NCBI GenBank assembly: GCA_023265365.1
Contig: JAHFTY010000003.1
Coordinates: 15,984 to 53,936 of the forward strand
Direction of reading: 5' to 3'
Origin: Acidobacteriota bacterium
GTDB taxonomy: Bacteria > Acidobacteriota > Terriglobia > 20CM-2-55-15
Length of the DNA: 37,953 nucleotides
In this document: one piece after another, positions 8,383 to 16,439 of the stretch
Layout of the letters: the number at the start of each line of letters is the position of its first letter
Position numbering within the stretch: the first letter of the stretch is position 1
Made by a program: the position numbers and the translations under genes
Notes under the pieces: generated by a model
What the model was told of the DNA's origin: nothing
Databases searched by the model: none
Seen by the model: only the letters and a program-made list of their open reading frames with translations

Positions 8383-9417
8383 ATGCACTCCTTTCTAAAG
8401 CGCCTGCTGCTGATCGCAGGTCTGCTGACGACGGTCATGATCATCGGTACGCTGGGTTTTTATGAAGTCGAAGGCTGGACCATCTTCGACAGTTTTTACA
8501 TGGCTCTGATTACGCTGACGACCGTGGGATACGGAGAAGTTCATCCCCTGAGTTTTCATGGGAGACTCTTTGCCTCGTTTCTGATGCTGATCGGCGTAAC
8601 GTCCGTCTTCGTCTCAATAGCCGTTATCGGTGACATGCTCCTGCGGCTGGAAATGATGAATTACTTCGCGCTCAGGCGGAGGAACCGAATGCTCAAAGAT
8701 ATTTCCGGACACTACATTGTTTGTGGCGCCGGCCGTGTCGGCCGCGGCGTCGTCCGCGAACTGCAACGCAGCAATGCCAGGATGATCCTGATTGATGACA
8801 ATGCCGAGCGGGCGAAATGGGGGTCCGATCAGGGAATACTCACGCTGGTCGCGGATGCCACCAAGGACGAGACCTTGAGGCAGGCCCGCATCGACACGGC
8901 AAAAGGCCTGGTGGCCGCCATCAGCAGTGACGCGGAGAACGTGTATGTGGCGCTGTGCGCGAAAGTTCTGAATTCGAATCTCCATATCGCGGCCCGGGCA
9001 AGCGACGACGAGGCCGAAGAAAAACTCCGGCGCGCCGGCGCAGCAACCGTCTTCACGCCTTATTCGTTCATCGGCCACCGGTTGGCGCAATCCATGCTTC
9101 GCCCGCATGTGATCAGCTTTCTGGACGTGGCTTCGGCATTTCGACAGTCGGATCTCGATATCGAGATCGAGGAACTTCAGATCGCCGGCGACAGCTTTCT
9201 CGTCGCCAATACCCTCGATCAGGCCCAGATCGGGAACAAGTACGGCGTCATCATCCTTGCCGTAAAACATCAAAACGGCGAAATGCGGTTCAACCCGCCG
9301 GCAAATCTGTGTCTCGAGCCCGGCGATGTCATGATCGCCATGGGCGAGCGTGCCCGTCTGAAAAGGCTCGAACAGGAAATGAGCCGGCAAGGTGCCCGAT
9401 CCCAGCCGCGTCTCTGA
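8383..9417 (+). CDS. Potassium channel protein with RCK/TrkA-N domain
   Basis: The 344-residue protein begins with a membrane helix (residues 8-25), a pore loop with the potassium selectivity filter TTVGYG at 46-51, and a second membrane helix (about 62-84). From residue 110 a Rossmann RCK_N/TrkA-N domain follows, with the nucleotide-binding motif VCGAGRVGRG and an acidic strand end (ILIDD), then a TrkA-C-like region to the end (about 250-340). This is the two-helix MthK-like layout: tetrameric channels gated by a ligand such as calcium or a nucleotide bound to the cytosolic ring. A GGAG ribosome site precedes the ATG. The gene stands apart from the next one by 113 bp with hairpins between, so it may be monocistronic. 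The ion and fold assignment are strong, the gating ligand unknown. Confidence 0.9.
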   Translation: MHSFLKRLLLIAGLLTTVMIIGTLGFYEVEGWTIFDSFYMALITLTTVGYGEVHPLSFHGRLFASFLMLIGVTSVFVSIAVIGDMLLRLEMMNYFALRRRNRMLKDISGHYIVCGAGRVGRGVVRELQRSNARMILIDDNAERAKWGSDQGILTLVADATKDETLRQARIDTAKGLVAAISSDAENVYVALCAKVLNSNLHIAARASDDEAEEKLRRAGAATVFTPYSFIGHRLAQSMLRPHVISFLDVASAFRQSDLDIEIEELQIAGDSFLVANTLDQAQIGNKYGVIILAVKHQNGEMRFNPPANLCLEPGDVMIAMGERARLKRLEQEMSRQGARSQPRL

Positions 9418-9444
9418 ATACAATCGGAACCAGGTACCGTTCGT

Positions 9445-9490
9445 CGGCAAAATCTGCCGTTTGTCCGAAGCAGGTTTGGGCCGTGCTTCG
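9445..9490 (+). terminator. Two hairpins after the potassium channel gene, weak terminator candidate
   Basis: CGGCA-AAATC-TGCCG (9445-9459) is followed by TTTGT, and CGAAGCA-N11-TGCTTCG (9466-9490) comes next. The first starts 28 bp after the stop codon. The short T tract makes termination uncertain; the second hairpin may instead belong to the leader of the next gene. Confidence 0.35.
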
Positions 9491-9530
9491 GTTCGCCTAG
9501 ATTGGCCTCATGAAATTCGAGGAGGGCAAC

Positions 9531-10364
9531 ATGAAAAAGTGGTCTTGGTTTTCGATTCTTTCGGTGGCTCTGGCGGTGGGTACTTTGAGTGCCACCGGTC
9601 CGGACGCGAAACAACTGGCGGAGATGGGGCACGCCACCTTCATCCAGGTTCTGGGTGGCGACGAAGCGAAGTTTGCGGAAGCGGTCCGGTATATGGAGGA
9701 TTCGCGTTCGCTGGATCCGGCGAACTCGGAGAATCTTTACAATCTCAGCCGTGCATATTTTTATGACGGCCTGACGAACGGCAGGCTCGAGTCGTTGAAC
9801 AAGGCGGAAGAGACGTTGAACAAGCTCATGGAGGTGAATCCGAAGGAAACGCGCGCTCTTGCCTTTCATGGTTCGCTGCTGACCGCCAAAAGCCAGGGCA
9901 AGGACCTCGCGATGTTCATGAAAGGCGCGCAGGAGATGCGGTCGGCCGTCGAGAAGGATCCGAAAAACGTCAACAATCGTATTGTCATCGCTTTCACGTC
10001 CATGAACTTCCCGCCTCAGGCGCTGGCGGCAATGGGCAACTACGACAACCTCAAGGACCTGGAGTACGTGCGGGACGTCTTCGCGAAAAGCGCCTTTTAC
10101 TACGCACCCCACGCCCAGGTCGTGATGAACGCATTCGTCGGCGAGGCGTACAAGGCGCGCGGCGACGCGGCGAGCGCGAAGGCCAACTACGAGGCCGCCC
10201 TCGCGCAACCCCGGCCGTCGGACGCGGGGGAACGTGCCGGCAGGGAAGTGTTGGATCAGGCGATCCGGGTCCGGATGAACGGAGGCGACAAACCGCTGGT
10301 GGCCGGAGCGCTGTCGGGTTGCCATTCGTGCCATCTGAACGCGCCGGACAAACTCCTGAAGTAG
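9531..10364 (+). CDS. Secreted TPR-like protein with a single C-terminal CXXCH heme motif
   Basis: I place the start at ATG 9531 because GAGGAGGGC lies just before it; an in-frame ATG at 9510 would put that ribosome site inside the gene. The 277-residue product has a signal peptide (MKKWSWFSILSVALAVGTLS) and helical TPR-type repeats (AV.YMEDSRSLDPANSENLYNL, LNKAEETLNKLMEVNPKETR). It ends with GCHSCHLNAPDKLLK, one CXXCH c-heme site 11 residues from the C-terminus. It should be a periplasmic or anchored monoheme protein. The histidine kinase gene follows after only 10 bp, so the two are probably co-transcribed. I do not recognise a named family. A role in electron transfer or redox sensing is inferred from the heme motif and the neighbour alone. 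Confidence 0.75.
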   Translation: MKKWSWFSILSVALAVGTLSATGPDAKQLAEMGHATFIQVLGGDEAKFAEAVRYMEDSRSLDPANSENLYNLSRAYFYDGLTNGRLESLNKAEETLNKLMEVNPKETRALAFHGSLLTAKSQGKDLAMFMKGAQEMRSAVEKDPKNVNNRIVIAFTSMNFPPQALAAMGNYDNLKDLEYVRDVFAKSAFYYAPHAQVVMNAFVGEAYKARGDAASAKANYEAALAQPRPSDAGERAGREVLDQAIRVRMNGGDKPLVAGALSGCHSCHLNAPDKLLK

Positions 10365-10374
10365 AATCGCCGGT

Positions 10375-12228
10375 ATGACGCTGCACCAGACTCATCTCGT
10401 CGCGTTCGCGGCGGGTTCGGCGATCCACGGAATCCAGTCCGTACTGGTCTGGAAGCTGTGGCGTCATACCGCCGGGGCTCACCGGCCGGAAGCGAAGGAA
10501 GGCTTTGCGATCTGCCTGCTCGCGTTCCTCTGGCAAGCCGGTAATCTCTGGCGGGAAATGGCGATCACGCTGGGATACAGCGAAGACACGGTGGCGCTCA
10601 AGTCCGGCGTCATCGTGCAGAGCCTGGCCCTGCTCTCGTTCCCGGTGCTGTTCAGCTATCTGGTTCCGGAGTGTTGGAGCGCTGGACGTGCCGCCCGGGT
10701 TTTGGCGAAAGCCGCTCGCGGACTTCGCTACCCGCTCTGGCTTTTCGCTTCGGTATCCGCGCTTTCCATTGTGCTTTATGAGTTCGGGATGCGTACGCCG
10801 GTTGATCCGGACTGGTCGCTCCATTTGACGATGAACGTGATGCTGTTCTATTTCGTTACGTTCTTCGTACTCAGCCGGGGCAAGTCGCAAAACGATAAGG
10901 CTTCCAGGAGCCTGCCGATGCTTCGGGCGAATAAAGCCGCGGTAATTGCGTCCTCGCTCGCAATGGGCACGTTCTTCTTTGTCCTGTGGTCTCCCTACAG
11001 GATCGGGCGAACGGCGTGGATGGAACTTGCGGCGCAAATGACGTCGGTTCCCTTCACTATCGCCATGGCATATCGCCTCTACCAGTTTCCCTTCATGGAC
11101 GCCTTTCTTCGAGATGTCCTCACCGGCGCCGCCTTGCTCGCCGGATTCTGTGTCGCGTTGAGCATCGGGCCGGCGTCGACCGTGATGCTGCCTCTGTGGA
11201 TGGCCACGGTGGCGGTGGGGCTCGCATTTGCGAAGGCGCCACTTTCACGCTGGGTGGATCGCGCATTGCTGGGATATTCCGAGGCCATCGAAGATCAGGA
11301 AGAACGGGTTGCCGGTGCGATTCGAGGGTTAACGCAACTGCCGGAATTCATCGCAAGGGTATCTGAAATTCTGCGCCACGAGCTGGAGGCGGATTGGGTG
11401 GACACCGGTTCGGAGCGCAGAGCCGATGCCGTGGCGGACTTCAGAATTCCGGGATCGACCCCGATGTGGCTGGCGCTCGGTCCGCGCCGCGGCTCGCGAA
11501 CGTACATGAGCCGCCAGTTGCGCGTGGCGTCCAGGGCGGTACTGGAGTTGGCAACCCAGCACGAGCGTCTGCAACGCGAAGATGCGGAGCGCCGGCAACT
11601 GGTGCAGCAGCACGAGCTTCGAGAGATTACGGCGCGTGCGCAGATGCGGGCGCTGCAGGCGCAGATCAATCCGCATTTTCTCTTCAACACCCTGAACGTT
11701 CTGGCGAACCTGATCCACAGCAATCCCGCGAAGGCGGAGCACCTCACCGAAGATCTCGCGGAGATATTTCGATACGCGCTCGAGTCCACGCGTCTGGAAC
11801 GCGTCCGGCTGGACGATGAACTCCGGTTCATCGAATCCTATCTGGAAATCGAGCGGGCCCGATTCGAGAATCGCCTCACCTATTCGATCGATATCGACAA
11901 GTCGCTGGGATCGATGCGGATTCCGCCCATGATCCTGCAGCCCCTGGTCGAGAACGCCGTCAAACACGGCATCAGCCCGAAAGTTGAAGGCGGCGAAGTC
12001 CGCATCATCGCGCGATCCGGCGCGGATCGCGTCACGATCTGTATTGAAGACACGGGAGCCGGCCTCTCTCGCAAGAGCCGCGGCGGCAGCGGTATCGGTC
12101 TTCCAAACGTGCGCGATCGCCTCGCGCACGTCTACGGCGATGCCGCCGTGCTCGGGCTCGAGGAACTTTCAACCGGGGGGACCCGTGCGTCTCTCATGCT
12201 TCCACAGCATGAAGAGGTGCACGCTTGA
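10375..12228 (+). CDS. LytS-type membrane sensor histidine kinase
   Basis: The 617-residue protein has a hydrophobic N-terminal half (several membrane helices to about residue 300), a cytosolic linker with a helical region (VLELATQHERLQREDAERRQ, near 390-410), and a His_kinase (PF06580-type) domain. The phosphoacceptor is His434 in QINPHFLFNTLNVLANL. The ATPase part shows an N box (QPLVENAVKHG, about 522-532) and a G box (GTGLSRK/GSGIGLPNVRDRL region). It phosphorylates the LytTR regulator whose TTG start overlaps its stop. No known sensor domain is recognised in the membrane part. Its position directly after the secreted heme-TPR gene suggests that protein as a possible input. Family and partner are sure, the signal unknown. 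Confidence 0.9.
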   Translation: MTLHQTHLVAFAAGSAIHGIQSVLVWKLWRHTAGAHRPEAKEGFAICLLAFLWQAGNLWREMAITLGYSEDTVALKSGVIVQSLALLSFPVLFSYLVPECWSAGRAARVLAKAARGLRYPLWLFASVSALSIVLYEFGMRTPVDPDWSLHLTMNVMLFYFVTFFVLSRGKSQNDKASRSLPMLRANKAAVIASSLAMGTFFFVLWSPYRIGRTAWMELAAQMTSVPFTIAMAYRLYQFPFMDAFLRDVLTGAALLAGFCVALSIGPASTVMLPLWMATVAVGLAFAKAPLSRWVDRALLGYSEAIEDQEERVAGAIRGLTQLPEFIARVSEILRHELEADWVDTGSERRADAVADFRIPGSTPMWLALGPRRGSRTYMSRQLRVASRAVLELATQHERLQREDAERRQLVQQHELREITARAQMRALQAQINPHFLFNTLNVLANLIHSNPAKAEHLTEDLAEIFRYALESTRLERVRLDDELRFIESYLEIERARFENRLTYSIDIDKSLGSMRIPPMILQPLVENAVKHGISPKVEGGEVRIIARSGADRVTICIEDTGAGLSRKSRGGSGIGLPNVRDRLAHVYGDAAVLGLEELSTGGTRASLMLPQHEEVHA

Positions 12229-12962
12229 AACGCCGCGCCCTGATTGTGGATGACGAGCGGGAGGCCCGAAGACGCCTCGGCCGTTTACTGGAAACGCATG
12301 CGGACCGGATCGACGTCGTCGGCGAAGCGGCCGACGGTCCTTCCGCGGTTGAAGAAATACAGAAGATCGAGCCGGACGTGGTGTTCCTCGATATCGAAAT
12401 GCCCGGGCTCGACGGTTTCGGCGTCCTGGACTCCCTGAGCCCGGACGACTGGCCGATGGTCGTGTTCACCACCGCCTACGGCCATTACGCCACGCGAGCA
12501 TTTGAGATCCATGCGCTCGACTATCTGCTGAAGCCCGTCACTCCCCGGCGGCTCGCGGAATGTTTGAATCGGCTGGACGAAACGCGCCCGTCGGCACATC
12601 GAAAGACGCTCGATGCGATACGGCGCGACAATCGAAAGCTCGAACGGCTGTTGGCGCGATCCGGCCTAAAGATGGTGGTGGTGACCGTGAGCGACGTCAT
12701 CGCATTCGAATCGGAAGACCGGCTCGTGTTCGCGCGAACCGCGTCAGGACGCTTTGTCCTGAACATCACGATGAAGGAACTGGAAGACCGTCTCGATCCC
12801 GAGATGTTCTGCCGCGTTCACAAGCAGGCCATCGTCCAGATCGCGTATTCGAAAGAAGTGCATTCCCTCGCCGGCGGCCATTACCTGCTGCGTCTCACCG
12901 ACGGATCCGAAGTGCAGATCGGCCGCAACTACGCCCGCGATTTCCGTGCCCGCTTCGGTTGA
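12225..12962 (+). CDS. LytTR-family response regulator
   Basis: The 245-residue protein has a CheY-like receiver (residues 4-115) with acidic pair Asp9-Asp10, phosphoacceptor Asp56 in VVFLDIEMPG, Thr82-Thr83 and Lys103 (LLKPV). A LytTR DNA-binding domain follows (about 145-245; ITMKELEDRLDPEMFCRVHKQ... and the final IGRNYARDFRARF). The start is TTG at 12225 inside TTGA, overlapping the kinase stop by four bases, with AGAGG upstream, so translation is coupled. It is the cognate regulator of the LytS-type kinase. LytTR regulators bind paired imperfect direct repeats; none is obvious near the genes. A strong hairpin terminator begins six bases after the stop. Confidence 0.92.
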   Translation: MKRRALIVDDEREARRRLGRLLETHADRIDVVGEAADGPSAVEEIQKIEPDVVFLDIEMPGLDGFGVLDSLSPDDWPMVVFTTAYGHYATRAFEIHALDYLLKPVTPRRLAECLNRLDETRPSAHRKTLDAIRRDNRKLERLLARSGLKMVVVTVSDVIAFESEDRLVFARTASGRFVLNITMKELEDRLDPEMFCRVHKQAIVQIAYSKEVHSLAGGHYLLRLTDGSEVQIGRNYARDFRARFG

Positions 12963-12967
12963 AGAAA

Positions 12968-12994
12968 AATCCCTGCCCGGTCAGGGCCGGGATT
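12968..12994. terminator. Bidirectional intrinsic terminator between lytTR and proA
   Basis: Arms AATCCC-T-GCCC and GGGC-C-GGGATT pair around the loop GGTCA (10 pairs, one mismatch). On the plus strand it is followed by GTTTCTT; on the minus strand by TTTTTCTTC, a better U tract. It lies between the convergent genes and contains the proA stop codon (12981-12983) in its loop and right arm edge. Confidence 0.75.
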
Positions 12995-14213
12995 GTTTCT
13001 TGTGGGTGAACTTGCGGGCATGCTCGCCGGTGTAGGTCGCGACGGTGTGGCCGTGCCCGAAAAGCTGGTACTTGTAGATGAGCAGGCCTTCCACCCCCAC
13101 CGGGCCGCGGGCATGCGTTTTGTTGGTGCTGATGCCGACCTCCGCGCCCAGGCCGTAGCGGAAACCGTCGGCGAAGCGGGTCGATGCGTTCCAGAACACG
13201 CCGGCGGAATCGACTTCGTCCAGGAACTGCCGGGCACTGGATTCATTTTCGGTGACGATGGCGTCCGTGTGGCCCGATCCGTACCGATGAATGTGTGCAA
13301 TGGCCTGGTCGATGCTGTCCACCGTGTGAACCGACATGATGTAGTCGAGGAACTCCTGTCCAAAGTCCCGCTCGATCCGCAGTTCCACGCCGGCCTTTCT
13401 CAACGCGTCGAGTACTCTGTCCGCGCCTTTGAAATCGCGATGGATGAGCAGTGTTTCGGCGGCATTGCAGACGGCCGGATACTGCGCCTTTGAATCGACG
13501 GCGATGCGTACAGCTTTTTCGATGTCCGCTGCCGCATCGATGTAGACGTGGCAGATTCCGTCGGCATGTCCCAGCACGGGAATGCGCGTCCGCTCCTGGA
13601 TGCTTCGGACCATTTCGTTCGAGCCGCGGGGAATCACGAGGCTGATCAGGTCGTCCATCTCGAGGAGCTCGGATACTTCTTCGCGTGTCGCCACGATCTG
13701 GACCGCATCTTCGACGCCATGCCCGGCAAGAACGTTTCGAATGACCCCGGCCAGCGCGCTATTCGTATGCGCCGCCTCTCTCCCGCCTTTCAAGAGCACG
13801 GCGTTTCCGGTCCGGATCGCGAGCGACGCGATCTGCGGCGCCGCATCGGGCCGTGATTCGAAGATCATGGCGATCACGCCGATGGGAGTCCGGACCTTGC
13901 GTAGGATAAGCCCCTCGTCGAGCTCGGTTTCCTCGATCACGCGTCCGACGGGATCTTCCATTGCCGCAATCTGCCGAATGCCGTCGACCACGTCCTTCAG
14001 CTTCGCCTCATCGAAGACAAGACGCTTATAGAGCGGCGCCGCCAGTGTTTCGCGAGCGGCGTCGAGGTCCCGGCGATTGGCCTCGAAGATGCCGGATGCG
14101 CGGTCCGTGAGAGCTTCCGCGACTTCATGGAGGATGCGGGTTCGATCCGCCGTCGTCGAGAGCCGGAGAAATGCATGCCGTGCGCGTTCGGCCTGTTGCC
14201 GTGTTTCACTCAT
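12981..14213 (-). CDS. proA: Gamma-glutamyl phosphate reductase (glutamate-5-semialdehyde dehydrogenase)
   Basis: ProA reduces gamma-glutamyl phosphate with NADPH to glutamate-5-semialdehyde, the second step of proline synthesis. With the start at ATG 14213 the product is 410 residues, the normal family length; longer upstream frames only add a proB-overlapping extension. Visible signatures are IFESRPDAAPQIASLAIRTGNAVLLKGG (spanning about 117-144), the catalytic cysteine Cys249 in YPAVCNAAE, and the C-terminal GPVGVEGLLIYKYQLFGHG region. The ATG lies within the last codons of proB (eight-base overlap ATGAGTGA), so the two are coupled. The gene ends inside a bidirectional hairpin terminator. 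Confidence 0.96.
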   Translation of the reverse strand: MSETRQQAERARHAFLRLSTTADRTRILHEVAEALTDRASGIFEANRRDLDAARETLAAPLYKRLVFDEAKLKDVVDGIRQIAAMEDPVGRVIEETELDEGLILRKVRTPIGVIAMIFESRPDAAPQIASLAIRTGNAVLLKGGREAAHTNSALAGVIRNVLAGHGVEDAVQIVATREEVSELLEMDDLISLVIPRGSNEMVRSIQERTRIPVLGHADGICHVYIDAAADIEKAVRIAVDSKAQYPAVCNAAETLLIHRDFKGADRVLDALRKAGVELRIERDFGQEFLDYIMSVHTVDSIDQAIAHIHRYGSGHTDAIVTENESSARQFLDEVDSAGVFWNASTRFADGFRYGLGAEVGISTNKTHARGPVGVEGLLIYKYQLFGHGHTVATYTGEHARKFTHKKQSRP

Positions 14214-15354
14214 TGCCGTTGATGAAGGCGATGTTGTCGCGGGTGATAAGCGCGTCGTAGTTTTTCGTGGACGCGATCCGGGCAATCTCCCCCGAATGTT
14301 TTCCGACGAGTTTGGCGGCATCCGCGCTCGAGTAATTCACGATGCCGCGCGCGACTTCCAGCCCTGCAGGTCCGATAATGGACACCACGTCGCCAAGATC
14401 GAAGTCGTTTTCCACGCGGGTGACGCCGGCGTAGAGCAGACTCGCGTTTTTTTTCTGGATGGCGTTCAGTGCGCCTTCGTTGATATGGATGCGGCCCGCG
14501 ACGGACGAAGCAAACGCAATCCATCGCCGCTTGCTCGACAGCGTTTCGGCCTTGCCGATGAAGAGTGTCCCTTCGGTCTCTCCCTCCAGGATCCGTTTCA
14601 ACACGCCCGGCCGCGATCCGTTCGCCACGATCGCCATTCCGCCGGAATTCATCGCGATCCGCGCCGCCTGAAGCTTGGTCGCCATGCCCCCGCGTCCCTT
14701 CGACGACTTGCCGGCGGCGAGCGCCTCGATTTCGGAAGTAATCTCATCGACCTGCGGGACGAGTGTGGCGCCGGGGTTTGTGTGTGGATTGTCCGTGAAC
14801 AGCCCGTCCACGTCCGAAAGCAGGACGAGCGTTTGTGCCTCGAGTTTGCTCATCACGAGGGCGCTGAGCTTGTCGTTGTCTCCGAAGCTGGGGCTGCGGT
14901 CGCTGATCTCGAGTTCGTTTGTCGAAACCGTGTCGTTTTCGTTGATGACCGGTATGACTCCCATCTCGAGGAGCGTATGAAGCGTGTTCCGGAGATTCAG
15001 GTAGCGCGTCCGATTCGAGAAATCCTCCTCGGTGAGAAGAATCTGGGCGGCATTCAAACCGAATTTTGAGAAGCCTTGCTCGTAAAGATTCATCAGCCGG
15101 CTCTGGCCGACGGCGGCAAAGGCCTGCTTCTGGACCAGCAGGGCGGACGAGGATTTCATCTTCAGCGCGTTGGCGCCAAGCGCGACGGCGCCGGACGAGA
15201 CGACGATCATCTGGCGTCCGCCCAGCCGGGCTTCGGCGATGTCTTCGATGAAGGAGAAGATGCGGCCCAGGGCAACATTTCCGGACTCGTTGAAGAAGAG
15301 GCTGGAACCCAGTTTGATGACGACGCGTTTCGCGTCCCTCACCCGTTCTCGCAT
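14206..15354 (-). CDS. proB: Glutamate 5-kinase
   Basis: ProB phosphorylates glutamate at the gamma carboxyl, the first and feedback-regulated step of proline synthesis. The start at 15354 gives 382 residues beginning MRERVRDAKRVVIKLGSS, with the amino-acid-kinase lysine and GSS motif near residue 14; a longer frame upstream overlaps the sirB1-like gene and is not family-like. Further marks are VVSSGAVALG, PVINENDTVS, FGDNDKLSA, DVDGLFTDNP and GRGGMATKLQAA. A C-terminal PUA domain (about 285-382) is present, as in the long ProB form. The start codon overlaps the sirB1-like stop by one base (TGATG) and its end overlaps proA. Confidence 0.96.
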   Translation of the reverse strand: MRERVRDAKRVVIKLGSSLFFNESGNVALGRIFSFIEDIAEARLGGRQMIVVSSGAVALGANALKMKSSSALLVQKQAFAAVGQSRLMNLYEQGFSKFGLNAAQILLTEEDFSNRTRYLNLRNTLHTLLEMGVIPVINENDTVSTNELEISDRSPSFGDNDKLSALVMSKLEAQTLVLLSDVDGLFTDNPHTNPGATLVPQVDEITSEIEALAAGKSSKGRGGMATKLQAARIAMNSGGMAIVANGSRPGVLKRILEGETEGTLFIGKAETLSSKRRWIAFASSVAGRIHINEGALNAIQKKNASLLYAGVTRVENDFDLGDVVSIIGPAGLEVARGIVNYSSADAAKLVGKHSGEIARIASTKNYDALITRDNIAFINGNE

Positions 15355-16187
15355 CAGTTCATCATGGCCTGGATTCGTCGAAGGTCTTTGAGCTGATCCT
15401 CGACCGTGCTGCGGATATCCGACGCCTGAGTGTTCTTGACGTAGAACTCCAGGTCCCTGGCGGCGGGCTCGAACTGCCGGAGTTGAATATGGATCAGGCC
15501 GCGGTCGCGGTACTGGTCGATGTCGTCCGGTTCGACCATCAGCATCATGTCGACGATCGCCAGCGCTTTGTCGAAGGACTGCGAGTCGACATAGATTTTC
15601 TTCAGGTTGTTCAGCATGCGAGTCAGGATCTGCCGGTGTGTCACCCGGGCGAGCATCCGTTCGGAGAATGGAAGAGAGTCGCCGTAGCTGCTCGCGATCC
15701 ACTCCCGGCAGTCGTCAACGGTCATGATCGCGCCGGCGCGGAAAGGGTCGAGGAAGAACTCTTCGTTCGGATCCGAGTACTTGACGATGAAGTGCCCGGG
15801 CATTCCGACGCCGTACATCGGGAAGTTCAACCGCCGCGCCACTTCGATATAGAGCGCGGAAAGCGTGATCGGAATGCCGAGGCGCCGGTCAATGACGTCG
15901 TTCAGATAGCTGTTTCGCGGATCGTAGTACTCGTCGCCGTTTCCCTTGAAGCCGAACTGTTCGAAGAGCACGTCGTTGATTCCGGCAACGGTGTCCATCG
16001 GCGAATCGCCCGCCCGGACATGAGGCCTCGCGGCCCCGGCGATCTCGTCGAGTCGATCGAGGTACGGGCTGATCTCCAACTGCGGGTACTCCTCGCAGGC
16101 CATCAGGAGCGCGGCTTCCGCAAGGGGAATGGCGCCGTCCGGCAGCGTGACCAGTTGATGGAAGGTTCGTCTGGACCGCGTACTCAT
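15354..16187 (-). CDS. SirB1-like transglutaminase-fold/TPR protein
   Basis: The 277-residue protein matches the SirB1 family: an N-terminal transglutaminase-like fold (about 45-180) with GIPITLSALYIEVARRL, GMPGHFIVKY and FFLDPF, then TPR-like helices (about 185-270; FDKALAIVDMMLMVEPDDIDQYRDRGLIHIQL). The His (PGHF) and Asp (LDPF) of the transglutaminase triad are seen, but no cysteine stands at the usual nucleophile place, so it is probably not a classical enzyme. The family has no settled biochemical role. It is first in an operon with proB and proA, overlapping proB by one base. No clear ribosome site precedes the ATG. It is divergent from mqnE. Confidence 0.85.
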   Translation of the reverse strand: MSTRSRRTFHQLVTLPDGAIPLAEAALLMACEEYPQLEISPYLDRLDEIAGAARPHVRAGDSPMDTVAGINDVLFEQFGFKGNGDEYYDPRNSYLNDVIDRRLGIPITLSALYIEVARRLNFPMYGVGMPGHFIVKYSDPNEEFFLDPFRAGAIMTVDDCREWIASSYGDSLPFSERMLARVTHRQILTRMLNNLKKIYVDSQSFDKALAIVDMMLMVEPDDIDQYRDRGLIHIQLRQFEPAARDLEFYVKNTQASDIRSTVEDQLKDLRRIQAMMN

Positions 16188-16251
16188 AGGCCTAGCCTAC
16201 CACACGGCGGTGGAGTCCGGCCGATACGGATCGAACGTGTAAAACGGCGGG

Positions 16252-16427
16252 ATGCGCGATGTCGTTGTTGCCGGCGGAGGTGTGATCGGCCTTGCCATCG
16301 CAAGGGAATTGGGCCGGGAACGGCGCGTCCTGTTGATGGAACGCGGGGCCGCGGAGAAGGCACGTCGTGGGCGGCCGCTGGAATGCTGAGTCTGCAAAGC
16401 GAGGCCGATGACCAGGGTTATGTATAA
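16252..16427 (+). pseudogene. Truncated, frameshifted FAD-dependent oxidoreductase (ThiO/DAO-like) remnant
   Basis: The frame from ATG 16252 reads MRDVVVAGGGVIGLAIAREL then RRVLLMERG, the FAD-binding start of a glycine oxidase/D-amino-acid oxidase (GxGxxG motif and acidic strand end). After a G4 run at about 16344 this frame goes off course and stops at 16389, while the +1 frame continues GEGTSWAAAGMLSLQSEAD, the typical ThiO continuation, to a stop at 16427. About 60 of the expected 350 or more residues remain, and mqnE starts 13 bp on. It is therefore a dead fragment, unless the indel is an assembly error; even then the gene is cut short. Confidence 0.8.
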
Positions 16428-16428
16428 T
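16423..16428 (+). promoter_or_regulatory. Consensus -10 box just before mqnE
   Basis: A perfect TATAAT lies 11 bases before the mqnE ATG, with no Shine-Dalgarno-like sequence between and no good -35 hexamer at 17 bp. If used, the transcript would begin within about five bases of the start codon, that is leaderless or nearly so. It overlaps the end of the oxidoreductase remnant. Confidence 0.45.
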
Positions 16429-16439
16429 CTCCAATTGCC

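Noticed and set aside
8614-10334. Long minus-strand open frames opposite the potassium channel and TPR-heme genes
   Set aside because: They are the mirror of well-supported plus-strand genes in GC-rich DNA; they lack ribosome sites and recognisable motifs.
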